Below are positions 36,366-44,243 of a DNA stretch of 64,000 nt, in pieces. The stretch comes from UBA2779 sp965232165 (lineage in GTDB: Bacteria; Spirochaetota; Spirochaetia; DSM-2461). Every line of letters starts with the position of its first letter. Position 1 is the stretch's first letter. The stretch spans positions 1,612,001 through 1,676,000 of the forward strand of contig CBDDOY010000001.1 in assembly GCA_965232165.1 (NCBI GenBank), given 5' to 3'. Both the position numbers and the translations under genes were made by a program. Under the pieces are notes generated by a model that was given only the letters and a program-made list of their open reading frames with translations, was not told the DNA's origin and did no database searches.

Positions 36366-36640
36366 TAAGAGATTCCGGAAACATGGTGCGACGATCCTCC
36401 GATCCTTTTCCATCGCGAATCAGAATCTGGTTCTGAGAACAATCGACATCCTGAACACAAAGCTCAAGACACTCCGTCAATCTCATCCCGAAACCGCAAG
36501 GCAGCTTGGCAATCAGCCATTTATCTCCGGTGAGATACGGCAGTACCTTTCTTATCCCTCATGGGACATAGCGACAGGAGGTTTTTTCGGCTTCATGCCT
36601 CTGATAACTGCTTTAAGGAATTCCGCAGGACGATCCGGAA
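36366..36640 (-). pseudogene. Fragment of an integron-type tyrosine recombinase
   Basis: Read on the minus strand, 36367-36546 encodes LTGDKWLIAKLPCGFGMRLT, then ECLELCVQDVDCSQNQ and LIRDGKG. This closely follows the IntI-type core 'L.G..wL...LlYGsGlRLmEcLrLRVkDvDf....i.vRdGKG'. The upstream part continues in another frame (KPKKPPVAMSHE, the region before it in IntI), so there is a frameshift. The catalytic C-terminal half is gone. I read it as a remnant of an integron integrase; another tyrosine recombinase is possible. No attC site was recognised. Confidence 0.6.
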
Positions 36641-36806
36641 CAGTCCGGCAGAAAAATAGGATGGCGGAGAGAGCCTGATTCTGTGTAGAGGACTGGATAA
36701 TGTGCGGATTCATCTCTATTGCACAAAATCTTCAGATGCCGTATCATTCATCAGTCTTGAGATAGACAGCCTCAAAGTTTTTCATTTCAAAGGATGTTAT
36801 GCAGCG

Positions 36807-38558
36807 GTGAACAGATTGGGTAAGGTATCGGCTTTTATCCTAGTTTTTGTCATTTGTATTTCCCCCCTGAGGGCTGAATTAAGAGATTCAGTTGTTGTCC
36901 TCAAGCCTAAAATTATCCCGGAAGCATTGGAAAGACTTGAAGCTTTGATTGAAAAATACGATGACACATATCTTGATGTCTTTTCGGAAGGATTCAAGAA
37001 TGTATTATCCGGCGGCTTCGGAAGTGGGTTTTTTATTGCCAATCAGGATAATCAGTTTATTGTAACAAATCTCCATGTTGTCCGCTTTGCCCGAGAGGTC
37101 GATGTAGAAATACTGCAAAGTGACGGAGAAATAGAAGTTCTTGAGAATTGTCCGATTTTGGGTGTCTGGGATGATTATGATTTAGCTCTGATTGGATTGC
37201 CAGCCTCTCAAAATGGGAAGCATCAATCACTGGAGATTGAAACGGGTCCATTAGAAGACGGTTCTCAGGTTTGGTCAGCCGGTTTCCCAGGCTTACTGGG
37301 AAAGCCGGCCTGGCAGTTGGGAGGAGGATTTATCACTGATAAGCGTTCGTTCGCTCTCAAAAACCATTCTCCCGGTTTGGAATGGGCCTTACAGCACTCG
37401 GCGCCAATTGACCCGGGAAACAGCGGAGGTCCACTGCTAATCCGTGGTATTGATGGAAATTACAAAGTTATAGGGGTGAATACCTGGAGTATCCAGGGTA
37501 GAGACAATACCTATTTTGCGGTTCCGTCCGAGTATGTCGCATCACTTATCAACAATTTTGGGGGCAGTCAGGCCGATATCTCCGCCACATATTCCGATTT
37601 AGCGGCTCGCAGCAAATCCTTCGCACAAGTCATGGAATCAGAAACGATTTTGAGATCGACCGTTGCCCGTTATATTTCAGACCATACAGTCATTGAATTA
37701 GGGGAATACACCGCGCTGAATATAAGAAATCAAATGTCGGACTCCGAAAAAGCGGACTTCGATCAAAACTTCTATAGTAACGCAGCAAGTGTGATGCGCC
37801 TGAGTCTAGCCCAGGTATTGGTTGAAGGCTTCACTGGAGGGATTGACTCTGACGATGAAGCACGGGTATCGTATTTAGAATACGAAGAAGATGGGGAAAA
37901 AGCCTTGGTTCGGTTTACGAGCGATGAAGAGATAATTGAAACCACATGGATTCGTGAAACAGGTTCCTGGAGACTTTCGGATTCTCAGCTTTTTAACAAT
38001 ATCCGCACTTCTTCCAAAAAGAGAAAGACCGAGAAAGTCAAAGATGCCGAGAATCCATCTAAATATAACTTGCCAGAAAGTGATTACTCGTATACATGGG
38101 GTTTCAATGGGGCATATTTATTTATACTGCCAACGAACAGTATTTCCGCTCATGGCGGAAGCACTGGAGCCTTCCTGGATTTTGCATGGAGCAGCTCTTT
38201 GGCTTCTGTTCTGTACGCAGGGATCAATTTTTCACAGATATCTACCCAGATGCATTTCTATTTTTTAATGAAATTCCGATACCTATTTAAGGCGGACCCA
38301 GATGGCGGCTACTTAAGACCCTATTTCGGAATAGGATTGGGCTACGCCTCAGACCTGCCCGCGGATAACTCGTTTTTGACGCCAATCTTGAGTGTTGGCT
38401 CAGATTTTACTTTCAATGGCTTGGAGTCCAGCATTCATTTTGGCATTGATGTACAGTTTATTTTTTACAGTTTCTTAGAAGCACTTGCACAAGACCCAGT
38501 ATATGATCATGATTCTGTCCATATAAAGCCATCGCTATATGTGAAATTTCCATTTTAA
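36807..38558 (+). CDS. Exported trypsin-like protease fused to a beta-barrel-like domain
   Basis: About 583 residues from GTG 36807; an in-frame upstream start at 36702 is possible but would put 35 residues before the signal peptide (KVSAFILVFVICISPLRA). The protease domain has TNLHVV (His90), DDYDLALIG (Asp125) and DPGNSGGPLL (Ser206), the HtrA/trypsin triad. After a 170-residue middle part, the last 155 residues (from SYTWGFNGAYLF) look like outer-membrane beta strands and end in Phe. A protease on a barrel anchor would face the periplasm or the surface; this is inferred. No PDZ motif is seen. Two small exported proteins follow. Confidence 0.8.
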   Translation: MNRLGKVSAFILVFVICISPLRAELRDSVVVLKPKIIPEALERLEALIEKYDDTYLDVFSEGFKNVLSGGFGSGFFIANQDNQFIVTNLHVVRFAREVDVEILQSDGEIEVLENCPILGVWDDYDLALIGLPASQNGKHQSLEIETGPLEDGSQVWSAGFPGLLGKPAWQLGGGFITDKRSFALKNHSPGLEWALQHSAPIDPGNSGGPLLIRGIDGNYKVIGVNTWSIQGRDNTYFAVPSEYVASLINNFGGSQADISATYSDLAARSKSFAQVMESETILRSTVARYISDHTVIELGEYTALNIRNQMSDSEKADFDQNFYSNAASVMRLSLAQVLVEGFTGGIDSDDEARVSYLEYEEDGEKALVRFTSDEEIIETTWIRETGSWRLSDSQLFNNIRTSSKKRKTEKVKDAENPSKYNLPESDYSYTWGFNGAYLFILPTNSISAHGGSTGAFLDFAWSSSLASVLYAGINFSQISTQMHFYFLMKFRYLFKADPDGGYLRPYFGIGLGYASDLPADNSFLTPILSVGSDFTFNGLESSIHFGIDVQFIFYSFLEALAQDPVYDHDSVHIKPSLYVKFPF

Positions 38559-38582
38559 TAATTATATAGAAAAGGAATGAAA

Positions 38583-38987
38583 ATGAAAAAAGTATATTTA
38601 CTCGTTCTCCTAGTGTTCTCCATTTATATTGCAGGATTTGCCCAAGAGCCATCTGGCAATGTGGTATTCAATAGACCCTACAGCTTTGCCGGCTTTGCGG
38701 CGAAAATACAAATAATTATTAATCAGCATATCCAATTCGTGTTAAACAACAAAGAATATTGCAGTTTGCAGCTTCCTCCGGGTGAATACCTGGTAAGCCT
38801 CAGAAATCATAATTATGAATATTTAGGAACTCATTCATATATCATTAATGTTGAACCAGAGAAACAAAACATATTTACTTGCAGTGCAGGGGAAATGTCA
38901 GTACGCAAGTCTGACGATACCGAGATCGACTTTGATGAATTTGATGAAGTCTTGGAATACACCGATTTAAGGAGCAGCAATGAATAA
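38583..38987 (+). CDS. Small exported protein downstream of the protease
   Basis: A 134-residue protein with a signal peptide (KKVYLLVLLVFSIYIAGFAQ) and a mature part with LQLPPGEYLVSLR, a motif seen in DUF2846-like periplasmic proteins ('pPG.y.v.l'). I start at ATG 38583, 7 bases after AAAAGGA, and not at ATG 38577. No lipobox is seen. It overlaps the next gene by 8 bp and starts 24 bp after the protease gene, so the three form one operon. Function unknown. Confidence 0.7.
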   Translation: MKKVYLLVLLVFSIYIAGFAQEPSGNVVFNRPYSFAGFAAKIQIIINQHIQFVLNNKEYCSLQLPPGEYLVSLRNHNYEYLGTHSYIINVEPEKQNIFTCSAGEMSVRKSDDTEIDFDEFDEVLEYTDLRSSNE

Positions 38988-39486
38988 ATCATGGCTTATG
39001 CTAATAGTGATTGTGAGTGTACTATCTGTTGGATGCGCGAGTGTTATTGTTTCCACGAAAAAACCATTATCGGATGAAAAAGCATACATCGGCGGATATT
39101 TTAATGAGTACACCCATAAGGTGAAATTTGAAAATCTTGACACTCGTGAAGATCTAACCATTAGTTTTCCTGATAAGGACATTCCGAGTATTGCTGAGAT
39201 TCCACCTGGCCGCTGGGCAATTGCGCACATCGAAGGCAAGAATAATAGATCGAAATTGAGCTTGCCAGTTCCTCTGAAGCTGCTCACTGTCATTGAAACG
39301 GAGCCTGGTGAGATTTTCTTTCTGGGTGAATATCAATATGGAAAAACTGAAGGATTTTTTATAAAAAGAGTTAATACGGAATTCAAATACCCGTTTGAAA
39401 ACTTTGTACTTGATGTTAATAAACATTATAAGTTAGGGCCAGATATCGAACCTGTGCCCTTTCGATACATGCCGGCACTGAAATGA
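38980..39486 (+). CDS. Small lipoprotein, DUF2846-like
   Basis: A 168-residue lipoprotein with signal peptide MNKSWLMLIVIVSVLSVGC (lipobox SVGC, Cys19). The mature part has IAEIPPGRWAIAHI, similar to the PPGxY motif of the preceding protein, so the two may be distant relatives. It overlaps the preceding gene by 8 bp. Possible role as an accessory to the protease-barrel protein; this rests on gene order only. Confidence 0.72.
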   Translation: MNKSWLMLIVIVSVLSVGCASVIVSTKKPLSDEKAYIGGYFNEYTHKVKFENLDTREDLTISFPDKDIPSIAEIPPGRWAIAHIEGKNNRSKLSLPVPLKLLTVIETEPGEIFFLGEYQYGKTEGFFIKRVNTEFKYPFENFVLDVNKHYKLGPDIEPVPFRYMPALK

Positions 39487-39519
39487 AATACTGTACTAGC
39501 TAGTGAAAAAACCATCCTT

Positions 39520-39798
39520 GGAACATCAAGAGGCACTGCCGCCATCATTTCCCGGAGGACTCTCCGATACTATGACAGCCTTGTTGAAAGGATGGTCATG
39601 CACTTCAAGCGGGTGGACAAATTCTTCAAGTTCGAAAAGGACGACCTCAAACACCATCCAGCATACCTTGCTGTGCGGACGGATTTCAGCCGGTTCTATG
39701 GACAGGAAGAGTTCACCCTGAAACAGGCCGATCAATCCATCTGGCAAGCGGCAAAGAGTATTTTCTTAAGCAATACTGACCTTCGGAAACCCGAATGA
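39520..39798 (+). pseudogene. Fragment of an unrecognised gene
   Basis: An open frame without a start site reads RRTLRYYDSLVERMVMHF, KRVDKFFKFEKDDLKH and RTDFSRFYGQEEFTLKQ to the stop. The composition looks like a real protein (charged, aromatic, helical), but I do not recognise the family. It appears to be the last 90 residues of a gene whose front is lost. Confidence 0.45.
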
Positions 39799-39801
39799 AT
39801 A

Positions 39802-39838
39802 TCACCTCCCGAAACCTGCGGGCGGCTTTTTGCGTGTA
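39802..39838 (+). terminator. Possible Rho-independent terminator
   Basis: CCTCCCG, a 7-base loop and CGGGCGG can pair with one mismatch; CTTTTT follows. It lies just after the stop of the gene fragment. Confidence 0.45.
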
Positions 39839-39876
39839 AAAACGGGTGATTCAGGTCATTTAGCCCCCTCCCTCTC

Positions 39877-39993
39877 TCATCTGGTTAAATGTTTATTCTG
39901 AAGGAATAACAGCAGCGGACTTATCCCATCCCTGACAGATGACGCCCATCGGAAGTCCTGAAAAACCGCCATGTTTTTTATCTCACCGCTCAT
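39877..39993 (-). pseudogene. N-terminal fragment of an AAA_13-type ATPase gene
   Basis: The frame starts MSGEIKNMAVFQDFRWASSV and continues RDGISPLLLF before a stop. 'IKNMAVFQDFxWxxSVRD' looks like the start of AAA_13/RloC-like ATPases, in which a Walker A would come about 25 residues later; here it is lost. It begins 23 bp after the res2 stop in the same direction, so it was probably the next gene of this operon. Confidence is limited because the piece is short. Confidence 0.4.
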
Positions 39994-40015
39994 CGCTATT
40001 TGGCCTTCCTTTTGA

Positions 40016-43000
40016 TTAAACGTACTTCCCAGAAAAGTCCTCGAATGCATTTGTGACGGCGAACTCAACCTCTTTGCCCAGAGCTTCGAAGTGTTCCTTG
40101 CCGCATGCGATCTTGGCTTCTTCAGTCGGGCGTAGCGCATCGGTGAATAAGGTGCTTTTGGTTTCAACAACAAAGTAGAGTTTCTCTTTGCCATCCACTT
40201 CAATCAGGACAGCCCAGTCCGGGTTATAGGTGCCCAGCGGAGTGTCGATTTTGAACCAGTCCGGGAGCTTGGCGTAGAGCTTAATGTCATCGCTTCGCTC
40301 AAATGCGGCGGCAAACTCCATCTCTACATTGGAATCGTAAACCACATGGTCAAAGACCGACTTCTGGCTTTCGACCATGTTTTTTTGCAGGTAGCCAAAC
40401 AGCTCGTTTTCGCTGAACAGTTCCTGAGCATAAAAGTGGTCATCACCGATCTTATGATACTTAATCCCGTCCACCACAAAGAGGCGCATCTGGTTTTGGA
40501 TGATGGCCGAGACCTGTTCGATGAATTTCTGCGGATTGTTTTTAAATGATTCCAGACGACCGCTGTCGTTGATAATTTTTACGATTGTCCGGCGCGTCAG
40601 GTTGGTTTCGTTCTGGAGATACGTGATCAGATCCGGGAGTTCGAAAGATCGGGACTCATAAACGCTGGCGGTTTCCTGAACCTGCTCTGCGTGAACGCCG
40701 CCACGGTCAATCTCGGCCTTGGCCTTCCGGTAAATAAACCTGGCTTTGCCTACCTGCATATCAGCTTTGATTTTTTCAGCGCATTTTGTGGCGAGTGCCT
40801 CCACATCAAAATCCACTCTGAATGTGGTCTTGTATTTGATTCGATCCCATAGTTCTTTGAACTCCGGGCTTAAAAATACGGCCTTATTCAGCGACACCTT
40901 CTTCTTGTCGTCACGGTTTTTAATGTTCAGATTGCCGGAAACTCTCTTCAGCACCGCAGCAATTTGCGGGGCGTGTTCTTTGAATTCTTCAGGCAGTTCC
41001 AGCTCGCCGCCTTTCAAGGCTGCTTTCAAGGCATCTTGAACTTTGCCTTTGGTATCAATGTAACCAGTGGTTTTCAGGTGATCCCATAGTTTTTTGGGGG
41101 CATCGGCACCGAGGTTTCCGTTTTTGTAATCGTCAACCGGAACAACGATGTTGGCAAACAGGTGCTCTTCAACCACGCCGAATTTAATACCTTCTTCCTG
41201 CTCGATTTCTTTCTGGAGCTGTTCGGCAAATTTCTCATAGGATTCGTTGGCCATAACCGTGAGGGTATTGACCTCAAAACCATGGACCCGCTCACCATCG
41301 TGATTGACACATATACGCAGGCCACGGCCAATTTCCTGACGTTTTTTAATGACGGAATTGGTTTCATTGAGCGTACATATCTGGAAGACGTTGGGGTTGT
41401 CCCATCCTTCTTTCAAGGCGGAGTGTGAGAAGATGAATTTCAGTTTGGAATCAAAGCCAAGGAGCTTCTCCTTCTCTTTCATGATCAGGTTGTAGGCGCT
41501 CTCATCCGCTGCTGTCTTACCGGAGGCATCCTTTAGTCTAGCCTCTCCAGAAGCGTCTTTCTTTTTATCGACGGCAAAATACCCGTTATGCACACCGGCA
41601 GCCACTGTATCCAAGTCGGCCCCTTCAAAAAGGGTGCTGTACTTAGGTTTGCGGATTGCCCGGGCATACTCCTCCTCGAACATCAGAGCGAATTTACCCT
41701 TTTGCGGATTGCCGTCCTCATCGTACCAGCGGTAATTGGCCACCTTGTCGATGAAAAACAGGCTGAGCACCTTGATACCCTGAGGGCGCAGGCGCATCTC
41801 TTTATCCAGATGTTCCTCGATGGTCTTGCGGATCTGTAGGCGCTTGTATTCATCCGGATCAACTTCACCAATGGCTTGACCCATTTTCAATATCTCAGGT
41901 TTGCTGGTGAAGCTGATGTATTCATTGTCTTTTTCGCAGTAGATATCCTCAAGAATGTAGCCATCGTAGATATCACGGCCTCCGCTGTACTTTGCATCCA
42001 GCAGATCGGCACCACTTGAGACCACCACGGCTTTTCGTTTGATGCTGCCGTTTTTCATCCGGCAATCGATCTCGATCTTGGCAGTGATCGGACTCTTTTT
42101 ATTGTTTACGCTCAGGAGCTTTATATAGGCTTTGTTGTGGCCGTCTTTGACTTCAAGCCCGGCCACCTCGATCTGCTTTACCAATTTCTGTTCATAGGCA
42201 TCAACGGAATCCAGTTTGTAAAGCATGTGATGCTTGTCGATATGAGTAGCGGAGTAACGCAGAGTGCAAAGCGGATTGAGTGAGCGAATAGCCTCTTTGC
42301 TCTTTGACGTGGTATCCACACTCTGGGGCTCATCCACGATAACAATGGGGTTGGTTTCCTGAATGTATTCAATGGGCTTGGCCCCAGTCATCCGGTCATG
42401 GGAACGGTGGATGATGTTGGCTTTGTTCTCCTTTTCCGGATCGGTAAAGCTTTTTCGGAAAGCATCGATATTGATCACCATGATCTGTATGTCCGGACTG
42501 GTGGCGAAATTTCTTACGTTGGAAAGTTTGCTGGAATCGTAGACAAACGCATCAAAAGTGACATTCTCGTAAAGCTCTTTGAAATGCTCGGCAGTAATCT
42601 CTAATGACTTGGCAACGCCTTCCTTTATGGCGATAGAGGGTACCACAATGATAAACTTGGTGAAGCCATAGAGCCGGTTCATTTCAAAGATGGAGCGCAG
42701 ATAGACATAGGTCTTTCCGGTCCCAGTCTCCATCTCCACGGTTAAATGAATGCCGTCCTTAGAACTGAAGGTCTCGGAAGGAGCCAGCCTGTTTTGCAAC
42801 TGTATCTTGCGGATGTTTTTATGGATATCCTCATCCAGCAGCTTCAAGCGGTTGCCAATACCCAGATTGTTATCTAACTGTTGATCAGAAAACAGAGCGA
42901 CATTACCAATGGTTTGCAGCGGAGCCACGGTAAAATTGGTCTGACAAATTTCTTGACCTTCAAATACACCGGCAACGGATTCTATGGCCTGCTTTTGGAA

Positions 43001-43030
43001 GTCCAGATTTGGGTCAAATTGAATTTTCAT
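40016..43030 (-). CDS. res: Type III restriction enzyme, Res subunit (copy 2)
   Basis: A 1004-residue near-duplicate of the Res at 14172. METGTGKT, IVIVDEPQSV and the PD-(D/E)XK core YNPDWAVLIE/VVETKS are all kept. Differences from copy 1 are scattered (for example VNLIRY-type conservative changes are rare; many are silent at DNA level), and the linker before the helicase has LAPSETFSSKDGIHLTV. GGAGG is 6 bases before the ATG. It is downstream of rhuM2 and the mod3-5 array and is intact, so the cell should have two working Res copies. Confidence 0.95.
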   Translation of the reverse strand: MKIQFDPNLDFQKQAIESVAGVFEGQEICQTNFTVAPLQTIGNVALFSDQQLDNNLGIGNRLKLLDEDIHKNIRKIQLQNRLAPSETFSSKDGIHLTVEMETGTGKTYVYLRSIFEMNRLYGFTKFIIVVPSIAIKEGVAKSLEITAEHFKELYENVTFDAFVYDSSKLSNVRNFATSPDIQIMVINIDAFRKSFTDPEKENKANIIHRSHDRMTGAKPIEYIQETNPIVIVDEPQSVDTTSKSKEAIRSLNPLCTLRYSATHIDKHHMLYKLDSVDAYEQKLVKQIEVAGLEVKDGHNKAYIKLLSVNNKKSPITAKIEIDCRMKNGSIKRKAVVVSSGADLLDAKYSGGRDIYDGYILEDIYCEKDNEYISFTSKPEILKMGQAIGEVDPDEYKRLQIRKTIEEHLDKEMRLRPQGIKVLSLFFIDKVANYRWYDEDGNPQKGKFALMFEEEYARAIRKPKYSTLFEGADLDTVAAGVHNGYFAVDKKKDASGEARLKDASGKTAADESAYNLIMKEKEKLLGFDSKLKFIFSHSALKEGWDNPNVFQICTLNETNSVIKKRQEIGRGLRICVNHDGERVHGFEVNTLTVMANESYEKFAEQLQKEIEQEEGIKFGVVEEHLFANIVVPVDDYKNGNLGADAPKKLWDHLKTTGYIDTKGKVQDALKAALKGGELELPEEFKEHAPQIAAVLKRVSGNLNIKNRDDKKKVSLNKAVFLSPEFKELWDRIKYKTTFRVDFDVEALATKCAEKIKADMQVGKARFIYRKAKAEIDRGGVHAEQVQETASVYESRSFELPDLITYLQNETNLTRRTIVKIINDSGRLESFKNNPQKFIEQVSAIIQNQMRLFVVDGIKYHKIGDDHFYAQELFSENELFGYLQKNMVESQKSVFDHVVYDSNVEMEFAAAFERSDDIKLYAKLPDWFKIDTPLGTYNPDWAVLIEVDGKEKLYFVVETKSTLFTDALRPTEEAKIACGKEHFEALGKEVEFAVTNAFEDFSGKYV

Positions 43031-43044
43031 GCAAGACCTCCATT

Positions 43045-43134
43045 TTAAACCACAGAATACACAGAAAAGGTTGGAACCACGAATGAATACTAATATCTTT
43101 TAACCACGAAAGGCACGAAAAACACGAAAGTCGG
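43045..43134. repeat. Dispersed ACCACGAA-type repeat array
   Basis: The rhuM2-res2 gap is built of CCACAGAATACACAG..., AACCACGAATGAATAC... and AACCACGAAAGGCACG... units, the same families that fill the DUF1016-res1 gap. Confidence 0.65.
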
Positions 43135-44241
43135 TTACTCATTGGAGCCTCCTTTTTTATTTGAGGCTTCGATCTGTTTAACCGCTTTGTCAAAATCGGA
43201 CTCAATGCGCTGGGTTTTGTTGAACTTGTCGTATTCTGCAAAGACCTTCTCTTCGGCTTGTTTGCGGGAAATGGAACCATATCCTTCGAGGATTCTATAT
43301 TCGTTAAATTCCAGAAAACGGTTCACGCTTTCTGCAAAGCTCCCCATGGTAAAGGTGGTGCGGTTTTCAATAATCCGCTCGATGTAGTCGAAAAAGGCAG
43401 TAATGGTTCGTTCCAGCTTCTTGATGTCGTCTTCCTGGAGATAGTTTTTGCCGATTGTGGTATCGGACTTCAGTACCCGTCCGTCGGGAGCGTTTTTGTA
43501 GGTCGTCATACCCATCAACGGTTTTTCGGCATCGACGTTGAGATAGATGATTTCTGCCGCCGTGTGACCGGTGATGGCAAAGTGGAATTTATCCTGCACA
43601 TGAGCATAGAAATTCTTAGTCGTTTCCGATTTGGGATCGTAGTCAATACTGCATTCGGCAAAAATGTCGGTGATCTGTTGATAGATGCGACGTTCCGAGG
43701 CGCGGATGGAGCGGACGCGCTCAAGCAGTTCGCGGAAGTAATCCTTGCCGAAAAATCGACCGTTTTTCAACCGCTCATCATCCATGGCAAAGCCCTTGGT
43801 GATGTATTCCTTCAGCAACTGTGTTGCCCAGATGCGGAACTGGGTGGCCTTAGATGAATTTACCCTATAACCGACGGAAATGATGGCATCCAGATTATAG
43901 AATTCCAGCTTACGTTTAACCTGACGTGAGCCTTCCTGCTGAACTGTTTCCAAAATGGAAACAGTTGCTTCCTTCGACAATTCACCATCCTGGTAAATAT
44001 TATCTAAATGCTTGGAAATGGAGGGAATACCGACACCAAACAACTCGGCAATCCGTTTCTGTGGTAGCCAAATTGTTTCATCATGCAGAACGCACTCCAC
44101 CTTCACTTGTCCATCTGGAGCGGTATAGAGCAGAAAATCCGTCAACTCATCCCGTGTGGTCAACCGTCGTTCTTCCGTGTTTTCCGTGTGTTCCGTGGTT
44201 ATTTTCTTTTTTCGTGTCTTTTTGTGCTTTTCGTGGCTCAT
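43135..44241 (-). CDS. rhuM: RhuM-family protein of the second restriction locus
   Basis: A 368-residue RhuM protein with VECVLHDETIWLPQKRIAEL, LDAIISVGYRVNSSKATQFR and IWATQLLKEYITKGF. It is a distant paralogue of the rhuM between sbcD and sbcC. The first 28 residues (SHEKHKKTRKKK, TTEHTENTEE) are translated dispersed repeats, so the protein start has been rebuilt from, or extended into, repeat DNA. I use ATG 44241, with GGAGC 10 bases upstream inside the mod3 end; a GTG at 44247 overlapping the mod3 stop is the alternative. In this locus it occupies the place that DUF1016 has in the left locus, between mod and res. Confidence 0.88.
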   Translation of the reverse strand: MSHEKHKKTRKKKITTEHTENTEERRLTTRDELTDFLLYTAPDGQVKVECVLHDETIWLPQKRIAELFGVGIPSISKHLDNIYQDGELSKEATVSILETVQQEGSRQVKRKLEFYNLDAIISVGYRVNSSKATQFRIWATQLLKEYITKGFAMDDERLKNGRFFGKDYFRELLERVRSIRASERRIYQQITDIFAECSIDYDPKSETTKNFYAHVQDKFHFAITGHTAAEIIYLNVDAEKPLMGMTTYKNAPDGRVLKSDTTIGKNYLQEDDIKKLERTITAFFDYIERIIENRTTFTMGSFAESVNRFLEFNEYRILEGYGSISRKQAEEKVFAEYDKFNKTQRIESDFDKAVKQIEASNKKGGSNE

Positions 44242-44243
44242 AA

